Origin: Balanoglossus misakiensis
Taxonomy: Eukaryota > Hemichordata
Assembly: GCA_040954595.2 (NCBI GenBank)
Contig: CM082577.2
Coordinates: forward strand, 6,076,001 to 6,140,000
Direction: 5' to 3'
Length of the DNA stretch: 64,000 nt
A model generated the notes under the pieces. It worked only from the letters and a program-made list of their open reading frames with translations, did no database searches and had not been told where the DNA came from. Below, piece by piece: positions 51,801-63,184 of the stretch (the first letter of the stretch is position 1; each line of letters starts with the position of its first letter). The translations under genes and the position numbers were made by a program.

Positions 51801-53305
51801 CGATATGCACACGTACATCATGAAATGGCATTTACGGTGTAATTTGCAGGTACACTCACATCGCAATCATGGGATTAACACCGGGCACGGGCGGTTAATA
51901 AGGACACAAACTCGACCGATGCACGCGATTGTTGACAACCTGCACACCTATATAGGGCGGTTCTCAGTCACCGGGATGTGTAAACTGTACTTTGCGGTGT
52001 GTGCGCGCGTGCATGGGCTAATCCAACCCCCCTCCATTTGATCTGCTGGTGATTAGGATCTAACCCAGGAAGATCCCACTCCTGTGAACTCTCATCGACC
52101 CTCACCTTTGCTGTGCTCACCGACCGCACTGACATTTACATATGTCGTTTGCTCATCCCCATTGTTTCCACCTTTCTGCGCCCCATCACAGTCCCATTTG
52201 TCGAAATTTTAAAAAAAATAAACTCGGATAAATGTTGGATCCCTCGCCCCGACGTGCCATCACAATGAACCGCGAACATATTACTTGAGCGAATGTCGCT
52301 CGCACCATCGAATTGTAAATTCTTGTCCCGAACTGTGACACGCGGGCGATTCATCGAGATGATAAGCCTGGCCTGTTAATTGAGAGCGGTTAAAAGACCG
52401 ATAAAAGAAAGTACAATTAATTATTTACAGACAGTGGGAATTGATATGAGTATATCACACTCAATTCACGCTTCTCTAAACTGTTGACAGTCTTGAGAGA
52501 GAGTGTGTGTGCGTTCGGCTAAAACATCCAGTGATTGAAACAGCGTTGGGGGTATCGAACATTGTTATTTTGATATATAAGGGCGAAATTTATTATTTGG
52601 TTCGATCGTCCTATATGCAGGCAAACACACGTTTACTTTACATTAATTTGAACTTGACATTTCGTTCGCTTTTGACCCTCCCAATCTACCGCAGTATCGA
52701 CCTGATATAAGACCACGCGCATAAATTTGACCACAGAGGGCGTAATTTGGGTAAGTATTTAGGGTCGGTTGTTGGACAAAACATAGTAGCAAAAAAAAAC
52801 GGTTCCATTTGATTGCGTTCAGTAACTCAGAGCTATAAACTTGTCATTAATTTGTTGCAATGCCCACGGTCCGCGCCTACGGTAAAATGTTATGACGATG
52901 GGATGCGGGACAAAAAGAAACCCCGCATTAATCCATTTTCAGATAATGGTTGCTTGCATAATGTAAACGTATATTATCGTATAGGTACCGGGTGAGTGCA
53001 CAAATAGAACGGTGGGTGTTTGAACATGCTTTACGGTCCAGGAGTCGACCAGCAACATGTAGTTGAAAACACTGAGATAAGAGCCTCCAAATGCGTCCCC
53101 GAAGGTTGTCATACAAATTTAAATAGTTGTGAGCACTGTTTTTTGTTTAAAATGTCATGCGCGTATAAAGCGTGGGATTTCACATCCCCCGGACCGATGA
53201 CTTTGCTCTTCAGAGCATCTCAGAATTTTGCCTTCTTGTGAGCCACGCGCAGATGTCATCAACGCGAACCCAGTCAAGCTAGTGCATCATGGCCCGCGGG
53301 TCAAC

Positions 53306-53319
53306 GTCACCATGGCGAC
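53306..53319 (+). promoter_or_regulatory. RFX X-box palindrome near a CRE
   Basis: GTCACCATGGCGAC fits the RFX consensus. A TACGTCA half-CRE (53466) and a full CRE (53484) lie 150-180 bp downstream. Confidence 0.4.
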
Positions 53320-54457
53320 GATTCAGAACAGTCTCTCATATCGAAGTGCAGCCACCGTTAGTAATTCGCATCATAGCGACAACATCCAGCGGACTGCTAC
53401 TGTGCTGTGTCGGGCGCTTGAAGAGGCGGTGGATGCCGTCACGTGTATGTGAGAGTGACGCGTTGTACGTCACAGCTTTCCGTTGACGTCACGCGCGCTG
53501 AAGTCAAATGCGATCAGATGATTTTGGGGCATTGAACTCTTGAAGTTGGAGAACACCATCAGCGCGTTGGGGACTGGTGGTGCTCAGAGAGTTCTCCCGT
53601 ACACAACAGCTGTGTGGGACTCCGTGGATTAGATTCCATTTCCCGCAGGTGTGGTCAATAAAAGTGGCATTATCAACTCTCTACCTTCAATTAACTCAGA
53701 ATGGCGCGTATCTATAATGTCAGGGGCACGCGCAAAACAATAAAATGGATAACAGATCCAAAGAACATCTGCAGGGTATATAGCTCGGAGCACCAGTTAT
53801 GTGCTTATTGATATTTGGCAATATTATCATTGTAAAGAATTTGTATGACGATTATGGGGTATTTGAATGTAAGCAATGCGAGACAACCCTCTAAAATTCC
53901 GACGAGTAACCAAGCCATCTAAATATGAGATGCCAGCTTTTAGGCGAATTAGGGACACAGATGTTAGCGATTTGGCCCCGGACGCATCATGTCTTTTGCC
54001 GGTTGCACTACTGGAAATGTTGTTTATGCGCCACAATCATCAACGGATCATAGTGCCTTCCTTATCTGTCAAATTTCCTTTCAAAGCTTTTGATACGTGT
54101 ATGGCGTGGTGATGTCTGGTACCCGCAGCTTTTTTTCAACATTTTCCGCTTCTAAAACGTGACACAACGTTCTTTTTTTAACCAACACATCATCATATTT
54201 GGTATTTACCATGGACAACATTTTCGCGCCTTTTTTGTTGCGAGAGATGGCAAATTACTGCGCGGACAGTTGATATACGACACAATGATCGTTATCATGA
54301 CATCGGTGATCTCTGGTCTACTATCATTTTATCTGACTACCAAGAGAGTGATTTGTAACTAGGCACTCACGAGTCTAGTCTCCCTTGTCAGGTAAAGTCA
54401 CTACTATCATGATGACGATTATCCCACAATGGTGAATGAGATCTACAAGCCAACACG

Positions 54458-54458
<1 letters not shown>

Positions 54459-54489
<31 letters not shown>

Positions 54490-54564
54490 CATACATACAT
54501 ACATACATACATACATACATACATACATACATACATACATACATACATACATACATACATACAT

Positions 54565-54595
<31 letters not shown>

Positions 54596-54769
54596 TACAT
54601 ACATACATACATACATACATACATACATACATACATACATACATACATACATACATACATACATACATACATACATACATACATACATACATACATACAT
54701 ACAGACAGACAGACAGACAGACAGACATACATACATACACACAGACAGACAGACAGAAAGACAGACAGG
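54459..54769. repeat. Compound tetranucleotide array with alternating (ACAT)n and (ACAG)n blocks
   Basis: Long ACAT block, about seven ACAG units, a second long ACAT block, then mixed ACAG/ACAT blocks. On the opposite strand it is the same ATGT/CTGT family as 6151-6397. All frames are open on both strands, so the HTYI and MYVC frames are artefacts. Confidence 0.97.
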
Positions 54770-57700
54770 AGAGTTTGACCATTCAATTAGATTCTAGCTT
54801 TGCTGTGTGTGAACAATTATATTCGTATCAAATTCTACCCAATTAGCAAGCATTTTGTGATGCCAAATTATCCAATTCAAACGATTAACATTTTCGGAAA
54901 TGAATGAAGTGGCTTAAATTTCATACGAGCAATCGTCTGTTCATCAAATTCCGTTTATTTTACTACGTACACATTCTTTTGTATAAACACACTCCATTCG
55001 CCAGACAGGTATCCTTGTCGGAGAAATTCCCCCCGGAAAAGAAATCCGCCTCAACACCTGCTGGAAGCACGTGCGTGTCAGCGAGATATGCCAGGTCGTT
55101 TGGAGGCTGTAATCAGACACTTTGAAGATCTCCAAAACCTCCCGGGAATCTCTTGGGGAAATGACTTAAAACACAGTCTCCTGCGTTCAGTTGAGTGTCT
55201 GTTCGTGAAAGCAAGACTAAAATCATAAATAATACACACTACACTGGCGATGGGCAGCAAAAAAACAAAACAATTACATTACCCGCCAGCGTTCATAACT
55301 GACAAGTCTACAGAAATTCTCCACACGGTGGCCCTGCTTTTGTTCAAATCTACAGGATATTTCTAGGAAATTGTAAATTGAAACGGTAAATTTTTAATGT
55401 ATAAGAATGTATTTTCAAGCGGTTGGTAAAAAGCGAAAGTTGTTACACATATTATTCATCGTCGTATAACAGTTCATTGTTTGGCGCGAGTAGAGATGTG
55501 TTGTCAGTTGTCATCGCCAAAGCCTGCTGTACGCAGTGCCGGGATGTAGTGTAACTATACTAGTAAGTACATCGTCAGGGAATCGGATGGAATTTGGATG
55601 GTGTGTTTTAAAACAATTGGCCGCTGCAGTCAGCGGTTGTCTTCGTTCAAACTCGACACTACATGTTAACGGTTTTCGTGCGATTTAGTAACATCACATC
55701 GTAGGTGTCATATTTTCATATTCAGTGATAACAATCACTTTCAAGTGAAAAAATATGACCAGATTGACAATCTTCCAGATGTGATTAATTTGTTGACCAC
55801 TTGACCATGACAGAAGAGAATATACTTCATTTATCATTAACCGAACGCGATAATCGTGCACTCAGGAAATCATTACACCATGGCTCTCTTGAGAATGCAC
55901 GCTATTACTGAAATGCATGTCCTTTTGTTTGACGTGCCATTGCGTCATCGTGCTGACGTCACCGCTGACTAAAATGACGAACATCGCGAATTCGGGAAGA
56001 AAACACATGTGTATTAAACAAATCAGCTACATAAATGGTTTAAATTTCCTCCAGACATTCGATCACTGGGGAATTTGATGTGGCGATTTAATCCACGCTG
56101 ATGAATGCTGGCGAGCCTCGCCGACGCGGATACTCTTCCCGCGCACAATATTTTGTCAGACGACACTAATTTGCCGCGTAAAACTGAAACCCCGCCCTTT
56201 CAAAATTTGCGTAGGTTTTGTTCTCCTATGACGTCACTTTACTTAGCGGGATTTTGCACACCTTTGAGTGAAAAGGTCGTTGTTTATGACACTCATAAAC
56301 GTGGGAGGTACGCGGATTTGAGAGCGAAAACAATACACATGTACTTTGAATCCATCGACCTGGCTCTTCAAATTAAACCCTCAGCCGATTTGCACATACA
56401 TTGTACATTAGAACGCCCATTTAACCGTTCCTTTTAATTTCATATCCTCGCCGGACCATTCCCTCTGGTTGATTAATTTGCAAGCAAGACCAGCCCATTA
56501 ACGAAATCTCTGCCGTCGCTCGTTGCTAAAAAAAGTACAGACGGGAAGGAAAAGTCGCACTATACGAGTACGGAAAATGACAGTTATGATACCATGTAAT
56601 ACTTTCAGCGGAGTTAAGTCTTTGCATAGACCTATACGCTGAAGTTCTACTGTCATCGATTTTCGCGAATGATTCCCCCAAGCAATTTCATACCCGCTGA
56701 CATGTCTACACTCATGAAAGCATGATCGAGAAAATGGCCTTTTGTCCGTCACGAGAAGTCCAGCAGGCACAGGAATTTCAATTCGTCACGGATGACGTAC
56801 GTGTTAATTATTCGATTATTCAAACGTGTTCAAACAGACACGGTCATTATCGCGACAAAGGCCCTACTTTCTCTGAGGTCTTTTTAATTTGTCGATATCT
56901 CCAAAAACCAAAACCACTACCATCGATCATAGACATTCTAATGTCTGTGCGTCGATGGAGGTCAAAGCTACCGACCCGAAGCATGAATTGCATCTGTTTG
57001 CGAACCTTGTAAATTCCCAACAATACGCCATAAATACACCAGTCAAACTCCACTTTCCATTAAAGTTGAAAGCGTATTTTCAGATCGGTTGCGATGAGTT
57101 GAAACCATGTACAGCCCTCGTGCCATGATGTAATTATATGTAAATCCAGTGCGTATGATGGTCTTGCTCCGTGATATGTAAATAAAACTACTTTCAGTGG
57201 AATACTGCACTTCAAAAACAGGAAATTATACAACATTCGTAACGATAGTATGTTCGTCGTATACGTTATAAAATGATCAATAAATATATATTCATTCAGT
57301 AGTACATTAGCCTTGTGTTATTGTCAACTTCAAAGTCATCGTGAAGCTTACTCGGCGTGTACATGGATGACAACTGTCGTTGACCCTGAAAATCAGGGCA
57401 GGCGATCAGATTATTGGCGTGGGTCAAGGAACATCACTTGTAAATGAACTCAGCGATAATCACTTTGTACTTCGAATGTCACATTTTCCCTAGTAAGCCT
57501 CAAGCAGCGAGTTACGGTATAAACAGCGCGCGCAGCCAGTCTGGTTTGTGGTTTCTGTTGCAGATCGAGTACTATAGCTCTTGTAAATTGGGATTTAAGC
57601 GGTAATGTCCGGAAAGGGTCTCGTCTATATACCGTCAAAAAAACGTCGGCACCTCAGTGATCGCCCGTTCGTTGAATTGCCGACAGTGACAGTGTTCATA

Positions 57701-60700
57701 CACGTTACGTTGTTTGGATGCTGGGCTGGATTATCGCAGGATGGCGCAGAATGCCATTTTTGGCGGGAAAATATGTCGCGCGCTCGATATGTTTGCACTC
57801 TCTTTCGAAATCATCTCATTTCCGCGGCCGTGACGACAGCAGGTGTGCGTTGAAGGTAGAAGGACATGGGAAAGTCCATAAAAAGAGTTCAGTCTTGACA
57901 GTTGCAATGCATAACTCCCGATGCTTGGTTTCCAATTTAGTTTGTAGTCGTATTTTTCTCCGAAGGTTATTTTGGTCACGCAGATTAAATAATCGTCTGT
58001 AACCCTTTCAACACAAAGTCCTTGAATTCAAACATTTGTTACGCCACGTCTTACCATGCAAGACACATACCCGTAAAAATAAAAATTGGAAGGTACATGT
58101 ATATGACTAATCGACAAGACCGTTCTCATTATTTATATATGTCCTAACGTCTATAAGGTAAAACCGGGTACGCGTTGACGACAGATTCGAACTGTTGAAC
58201 TGATGTAATGCATGTAATGAGCTCGATGCCGCGGCGCACACGTGTACGACGCGTGACGACACCTACCTTGGCTGGGGAATATCGTTTACGGAAATAATTG
58301 CCATCATACCCATCCATATTCCCCCAAAACCAAAGGTCAAATATCACGTTTCCATGGCCAGTTTTGACGGCAAAGCAAAACAGAACAAAGTAGAGAAAAC
58401 AGAGTCGAATCGGTAAAAGAAAGAACCCTGTCAAAAAGACCCTTAGAACTGATTTCCGGTGGTACATGTTCGAAAATACTAAACACACCCTGCCCCCTCG
58501 TGGTTCCCGACGTGTCATTCAACATTTTCTATGACAGTGTAGATTACAGAAAGATTACAATACAGGTTAAAAGTTCACTTAATTGTGACGTACATGCGAT
58601 CATCGGCCAGGTAGGGGACATGGGGTCATCTCCGGTCATTGACCTTTGGTGTTAGGATTGATTTGCTCTGTTTTTATTCACAGGCCGTTTTGGGGGATTA
58701 CAACGCGAAGTACAACTCATATATTAAACTTGTTTTCTTGATTTACAAAACAAAAACAAGTTATTCGTCGACTTTCATTAACGGAAAATTTCTTCAAGTT
58801 GTAGAATATGCTGTGTTCTATTATTTTTTGCATTGGTCTCTAAAATGTGAGTGCTCTACGCAACATGGGCGTGTGCAAAAGAGGAAACGACGGTAAAATG
58901 AAAATATACCCGAGAAAGTTTAAATGTTGTAAATTTGGGTTAACACACCGCTCCCTTCCGAAAACAACATGGTTAATAATGGTCAGGGGGGCCTGAATAA
59001 TGGTCTCGTGTCTGTATGTCAGCACTGGTTGGTTTCTGTGACCATCTAAGTATATACCCTGCTTTGCTCTAACATCCATTCAAAATTCACTCATAGAATT
59101 TAATGAAAATGTTGAACACAGCGGCGGCAGCGATGATGGCGTAACAACATCTGTTTCGGATTTAAAATATGTGTATAATAATAGCATTGTTTTTTATACG
59201 TATATAGTCTTTCACCGTGTGCGTGCTACACATGTTCTAGTGGACAAGACCCCCAAGTCAAAACACGCGGTTCGCGCGAGTTTTACACCATTAATTGCTG
59301 AGATATTCGATTCTTCCCGCTCCATTGTGCACGACACTTTATTTAAAGCCGACGAAATAACAACAATAATTGATCTGTGGGTGAAAAGACACGGAAAGAT
59401 TGCGATCGTGCCTTTTACGCACAAAGACTTTTGACCCAAAGCGCAAGCGTGGCGCGTGAAGATAACGCGTTGTTATCTAAGCAACAACTTCACCGTACGT
59501 AAACACTTTGCACATCATCATAGACAGGGCATTTTCAAGAACGGTTAACGTGAAGCCGCGATTGAATGAGTGAAAACACCCACCACGTGCGTCATTGTGT
59601 TGTGTTTTGTGGAACACGACTCCACTTGAAAAACAAAATTCCACTATACAATTATGCGTGACGTCATTTTCCGACAAACAGGCTACATGATGTATACCTT
59701 GACCGCTTTAGAAAATTCCCACAAAGCGTAAACAAAAAAAAGGTATAGTCATTATTAAACACAGTACATATTTTCCAAACATCCCCCTGGCGGAGGGAGG
59801 GGGTTAAATGGCAAGAAAGAGTGTGTACACAAAAACATGCTGTAGGGTGCTCTATATCCACGTGATCCAACACGATTTTCGTTACATCCGTATGTAGGCT
59901 ACGTTGTTATCGACGAGTTTTCAGTTTATCGTTTGCGTGGTGATGTTCACTAAGCCGTCGACACGTTGGTTCTCCCCATGTTCTCGTAGAAATTTGTGCT
60001 TGCTAGCTGTTTAGAAAACAATACCAAGAATTTGAAGATAAATCGCTAATAAACGGGCAAAGAATGAACTCTTGCGGAGATAATTTCAATGTCATAGCTT
60101 CGGCACGTCGCCCGGGAGTAGTTAATTTCAACACGACACAATTATACCATGGTTTCAATATACGACTCTGGAAAACGTTTCTGGATTTGGTTTTAAAAGA
60201 AAAACCGTGTCATTTACGCCAAGTCTCTCGGCTTAGCAGGCACCATACTGATCGAAACAAGTCGGCAAATCGTCCACCAAATCTAATAATGTACTAACAA
60301 CACGTAAATCGCTAAACTAAAGAGGGTTATAGTTGCACACTTTAACGACCAGCTTTGAGACTAAACACTGACAAACCGTTTGGAACCTACAGACCTCTGT
60401 GCCTTTTTCGTTGACAATTTAATACCTGCCCGACTTTATGTGAACTCGTACGGTTATCTAAAATCGGACTATAAGATTCGGTAATCTTGCTGTTTGTGAT
60501 AACACGGCGTCTTGACTCTTAAACGGTCCGCTTTTCAAGGTCGTTTCCAGGTCTTCCGAACTAGTTTTATGTAACAGAAAAACAAAGCAAAACAAAGCGT
60601 TTCGCAAAGGTCGGGTCTATCCTATCCCACCACGATATCGCGCGTTTTGTGCTTTTCAAATCAAGCAATTTAGGTTTTTTTGTGGGCCACGTTATTCTCG

Positions 60701-61294
60701 GTTACCAATCGTAGAATAAGCACGATTTTATTTACATGTCTCTTAGTTTGGAGTTAGCTTATATCGCAAACGACAGATGGGACAGTACCGATCTTTTAAA
60801 ACAAGACAGGGAGAAATCTCTCTATGAGGGCGATTATTGTATTAGACGAAGTTCCCCTCTGGACAGACGGAAACAATCCTGTCTGTGACGGACGACACAC
60901 CGAATATGTCTGGAAACTGTTCGTTTTTTTCTTTTATGAAAGGGATGAATTATTAAACGCATTTAGAAATTCATAAATGCGTGATGTGAAATATATCAGC
61001 GACTCTCTCAAATATTTGACTTTGCCGTCGGAGCAGTCGTCGGCCTTTGTGTAAATTTCGCGTCATATTGGCGCGATACTACTTGCCACAGACTTTCTCA
61101 TTATAATAATAATGCTTCGAAACGTCACTCTTAGCTTTGAAAATCCACCAAAAAATGTGCCCAATCGACTCCCTTAACACTCTAACTACAGACCGACCCC
61201 GCTTTAACAATGGAAGCGATAGTTAAGTAGTCTTTTGCGAGACGGACAACAATGCACTGCCGCGTCACGGCCTAAATGCATATTACAGCCTACC

Positions 61295-61301
61295 TACGTC
61301 A
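61295..61301. promoter_or_regulatory. Half-CRE in the CBX-B promoter region
   Basis: TACGTCA, followed by C, lies 173 bp upstream of the CBX-B ATG. Position relative to the start codon is close to that of the full CRE upstream of CBX-A (183 bp). Confidence 0.35.
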
Positions 61302-61467
61302 CTGGGTATTAATAGCCGATGCGTGTTCGTTTACAAGTAACGCTTGTGTCTACGCATCATCAGACCGTGTGCGCAGAGCAAGAAGGCTATACTGTGAAGA
61401 GTGCGATCGTCGTCACAACGTACATAACCGTGACACTCGCGAAGCTGTGTTCTTTTTCCCCGCAGCC

Positions 61468-61539
61468 ATGGAATTCAACAGCGTGGTCTGTCAGGAGGTG
61501 TATGAGGCCGAGAGATTGCTCAAAAAGCGGTCGCGGAAG
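61468..61539 (+). CDS. CBX: CBX-B exon 1: start and first chromodomain strand
   Basis: 24 codons ending KKRSRK at a phase-0 donor GTACGT. The ATG is in GCAGCCATGG, a near-ideal context. The frame is also open upstream to 61276, but the family start is at this distance from VYEAE. Confidence 0.94.
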
Positions 61540-63184
61540 GTACGTGGGGGAATTTTAAACGATTATATTTCCGTGCCTCGGTCGCGAGCAGCGCATAGAG
61601 GCTGTGCGCTGAGAGAGATTTTTTGTCAACAACCCATTAACGCGTTGTTTTTGTTCGTCTCTGTGCTTTCAGGGTATGGTGGAATATCTGGTGAAATGGA
61701 AAGGCTGGGCAGCTAAGTAAGTAACGACTTGTTCAATGGCAACCATTTTCATCCCGATCCGTCAATTTTAATTTTTCCCTCAAAATTTAAATTTCTTGCC
61801 ACTTCTTAACCGTTTCCAGTAATATTCAATATATGCGTCTCAATTACAGGCACAACACGTGGGAACCAGTAGAGAATATTCTGGATCCGAAATTGATAGA
61901 CCAGTTTATTCGACGGTGAGTGGGTTATCTCACATGTCTAGATTCTTGGTGGTGTTTAAACACTGTGCAGCGATTACAAAAATGGCGCAAGCGAAATTAC
62001 TGCATTAACATCAATATTCGTCACACACGTTGCATTCGGTTGCGTACGCTATATGTAAACACGCCGCTGTCCCCGCTAATCGATTTGTATTGAATCTCTC
62101 GTTCTCTCACACAGTTGCAGGAGGCGGGAAGCACGTGAGGCCAAAATTCGCAAACGCAAGTTCGTCGAAATGCTTCGGGTAAGTATACCCTTTTACTGCG
62201 TAATGACCGATTTAATGGGGTTTTTCCCTAAGTATAAAAACGCCGTTCGTGCCTTGTTTAATAAGTCAGGCGCCGCGAACGTCGGAATTTGTGCGTAGGC
62301 TATAATGGTCGCATGTTCTCTTGTCCTTGCGTTGATAGGAGGATAAAACGAAGAAAGCGCCGCTGGTCGTGAAGTCGAGCAGCCCCTACTGCCAAAATGT
62401 GCAGAAGAATGTGAGAAAATTCGACAAGAGCAGTGGTAACCATGGGAACCAAGTGGATAATTCTAGAACCATGCGTGAAGTCGGCTCAAACCAGTCTACG
62501 CAGGCTAGCATGGAGGTCGACGACATCGGTAAACATGAGTATGTGAAAGAAGCAGACGACACAGTCAGCGAGCCACAAATTGAAGGCGGGAAACTGGCCG
62601 ACGTTTGCATGGTCGTGAAGAAACCCACACTGTGGTGTCCATACAAGTTGAGCGATGAGAACTGCAACGAAATCACGTCGTTTGAGAAAGTGCCATCTGA
62701 CAGGGAGGCGTACAAGGGAGTTTACAAGTTGACCGTGACGGAGAGTGTGAAGCTCAGCGACGGGTTCGGCTTTGGCTGCGCGGCGACGACTCCGAGCGCG
62801 ACGCAGATCAGTCAACCCGCCACTGGGTTGCAGTACACGGCCGTGTCTTCCGAAGCAACGGCGATAGCATCGAAATATGACAGTGCAAGAGATTCGTATT
62901 ACGACCGACAGGTGGACAGCCCGTTCTCCGGCGCCGCCGTCCCCAAGGAAACGCCGGTGTATCTGCAGGAGAGACAGTACGACAGATGCGGCGGGGCGAG
63001 TGGCCAACAGTACGGCAGCTATCACCGCCATTACGTACCTGCACTGTCCCTGACAGCCGCGCACAGTTCGAAGACAACTCCACCGGGCATGGTACTCAAA
63101 ACCGACGTCACATCCAACGACATCACGGTGACAATCCAGGAGAGCTTCTCGCAAAGAGATTTCTTCAAACCGCGCATGCCGTAG
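61468..63184 (+). CDS. CBX: CBX-B: divergent Polycomb-class chromobox protein, five exons
   Basis: Joining 61468-61539, 61673-61716, 61850-61915, 62115-62178 and 62339-63184 gives one frame of 363 codons with GT-AG introns of 133, 133, 199 and 160 nt. The chromodomain (about residues 9-61) has VYEAERLLKKRSRK, GMVEYLVKWKGWAAK and HNTWEPVENILDPKLIDQF, with cage residues Y12, W33 and W36. A highly basic stretch follows (RRREAREAKIRKRK, 63-76), likely a DNA-binding or nuclear-localisation segment, but without the AT-hook GRP core or the RGPKPK box of vertebrate CBX4/6/7/8. The linker is rich in Tyr, Gln and Ser. The C-box (334-358) reads LKTDVTSNDITVTIQES and ends RDFFKPRMP, keeping the aromatic pair that CBX-A lacks; no WRP precedes it. 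Expected to be a PRC1 chromatin reader. CBX family is certain; orthology to a single vertebrate CBX is not. Confidence 0.95.
61673..61716 (+). CDS. CBX: CBX-B exon 2: chromodomain core
   Basis: 44 nt with acceptor TTCAG and donor GTAAGT. It encodes GMVEYLVKWKGWAA plus two bases of a Lys codon. It has the same length and phase as CBX-A exon 2. Confidence 0.97.
61850..61915 (+). CDS. CBX: CBX-B exon 3: second half of the chromodomain
   Basis: 66 nt with acceptor TACAG and donor GTGAGT. It encodes HNTWEPVENILDPKLIDQF plus IR and a split Arg codon. Confidence 0.96.
62115..62178 (+). CDS. CBX: CBX-B exon 4: basic segment, two possible acceptors
   Basis: The first AG after the pyrimidine tract (62113-62114) gives 64 nt, exactly the CBX-A exon 4 length. 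A second CAG six bases on (62118-62120) gives 58 nt and drops two residues in frame. Donor GTAAGT. It encodes CRRREAREAKIRKRKFVEML and a final Arg. Confidence 0.85.
62339..63184 (+). CDS. CBX: CBX-B exon 5: linker and C-box
   Basis: Acceptor GATAG at 62334-62338, 282 codons including TAG at 63182-63184. It begins EDKTKKAPLVVKSSSPYCQN. A CPYKLSDENCNE and Tyr/Gln-rich region precede the C-terminal C-box. Confidence 0.94.
   Translation, partial: EDKTKKAPLVVKSSSPYCQNVQKNVRKFDKSSGNHGNQVDNSRTMREVGSNQSTQASMEVDDIGKHEYVKEADDTVSEPQIEGGKLADVCMVVKKPTLWCPYKLSDENCNEITSFEKVPSDREAYKGVYKLTVTESVKLSDGFGFGCAATTPSATQISQPATGLQYTAVSSEATAIASKYDSARDSYYDRQVDSPFSGAAVPKETPVYLQERQYDRCGGASGQQYGSYHRHYVPALSLTAAHSSKTTPPGMVLKTDVTSNDITVTIQESFSQRDFFKPRMP

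Larger units (their letters stand above)
34381..61467. other. Intergenic: divergent gap between the CBX-A and CBX-B start codons, 27 kb
   Basis: No further exon found; I searched for CBX chromodomain words (VKWKGW, NTWEP) on both strands and saw none, so there is no third copy or visible remnant. The gap holds 11 of the window's 15 TGACGTCA octamers (34563, 37077, 37111, 41109, 42901, 42952, 44645, 53484, 55954, 56229, 59659), two GTCACGTGAC (39888, 48831) and two X-boxes (46965, 53306). An E2F-like TTTTGGCGGGAAAA lies near 57758. Microsatellites are at 41055-41082, 47104-47159, 48470-48545 and 54459-54769, a G/C inverted segment at 36624-36847 and an alternating purine-pyrimidine tract at 46132-46163. 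The gap should contain both promoters and probably shared enhancers. Confidence 0.6.

Noticed and set aside
54375-54846. Open frames on both strands encoding HTYI or MYVC repeats
   Set aside because: Same artefact from the ACAT/ACAG array; open on five frames at once.
34381-61467. Search for a third CBX copy or chromodomain remnant
   Set aside because: No VKWKGW or NTWEP coding word on either strand.
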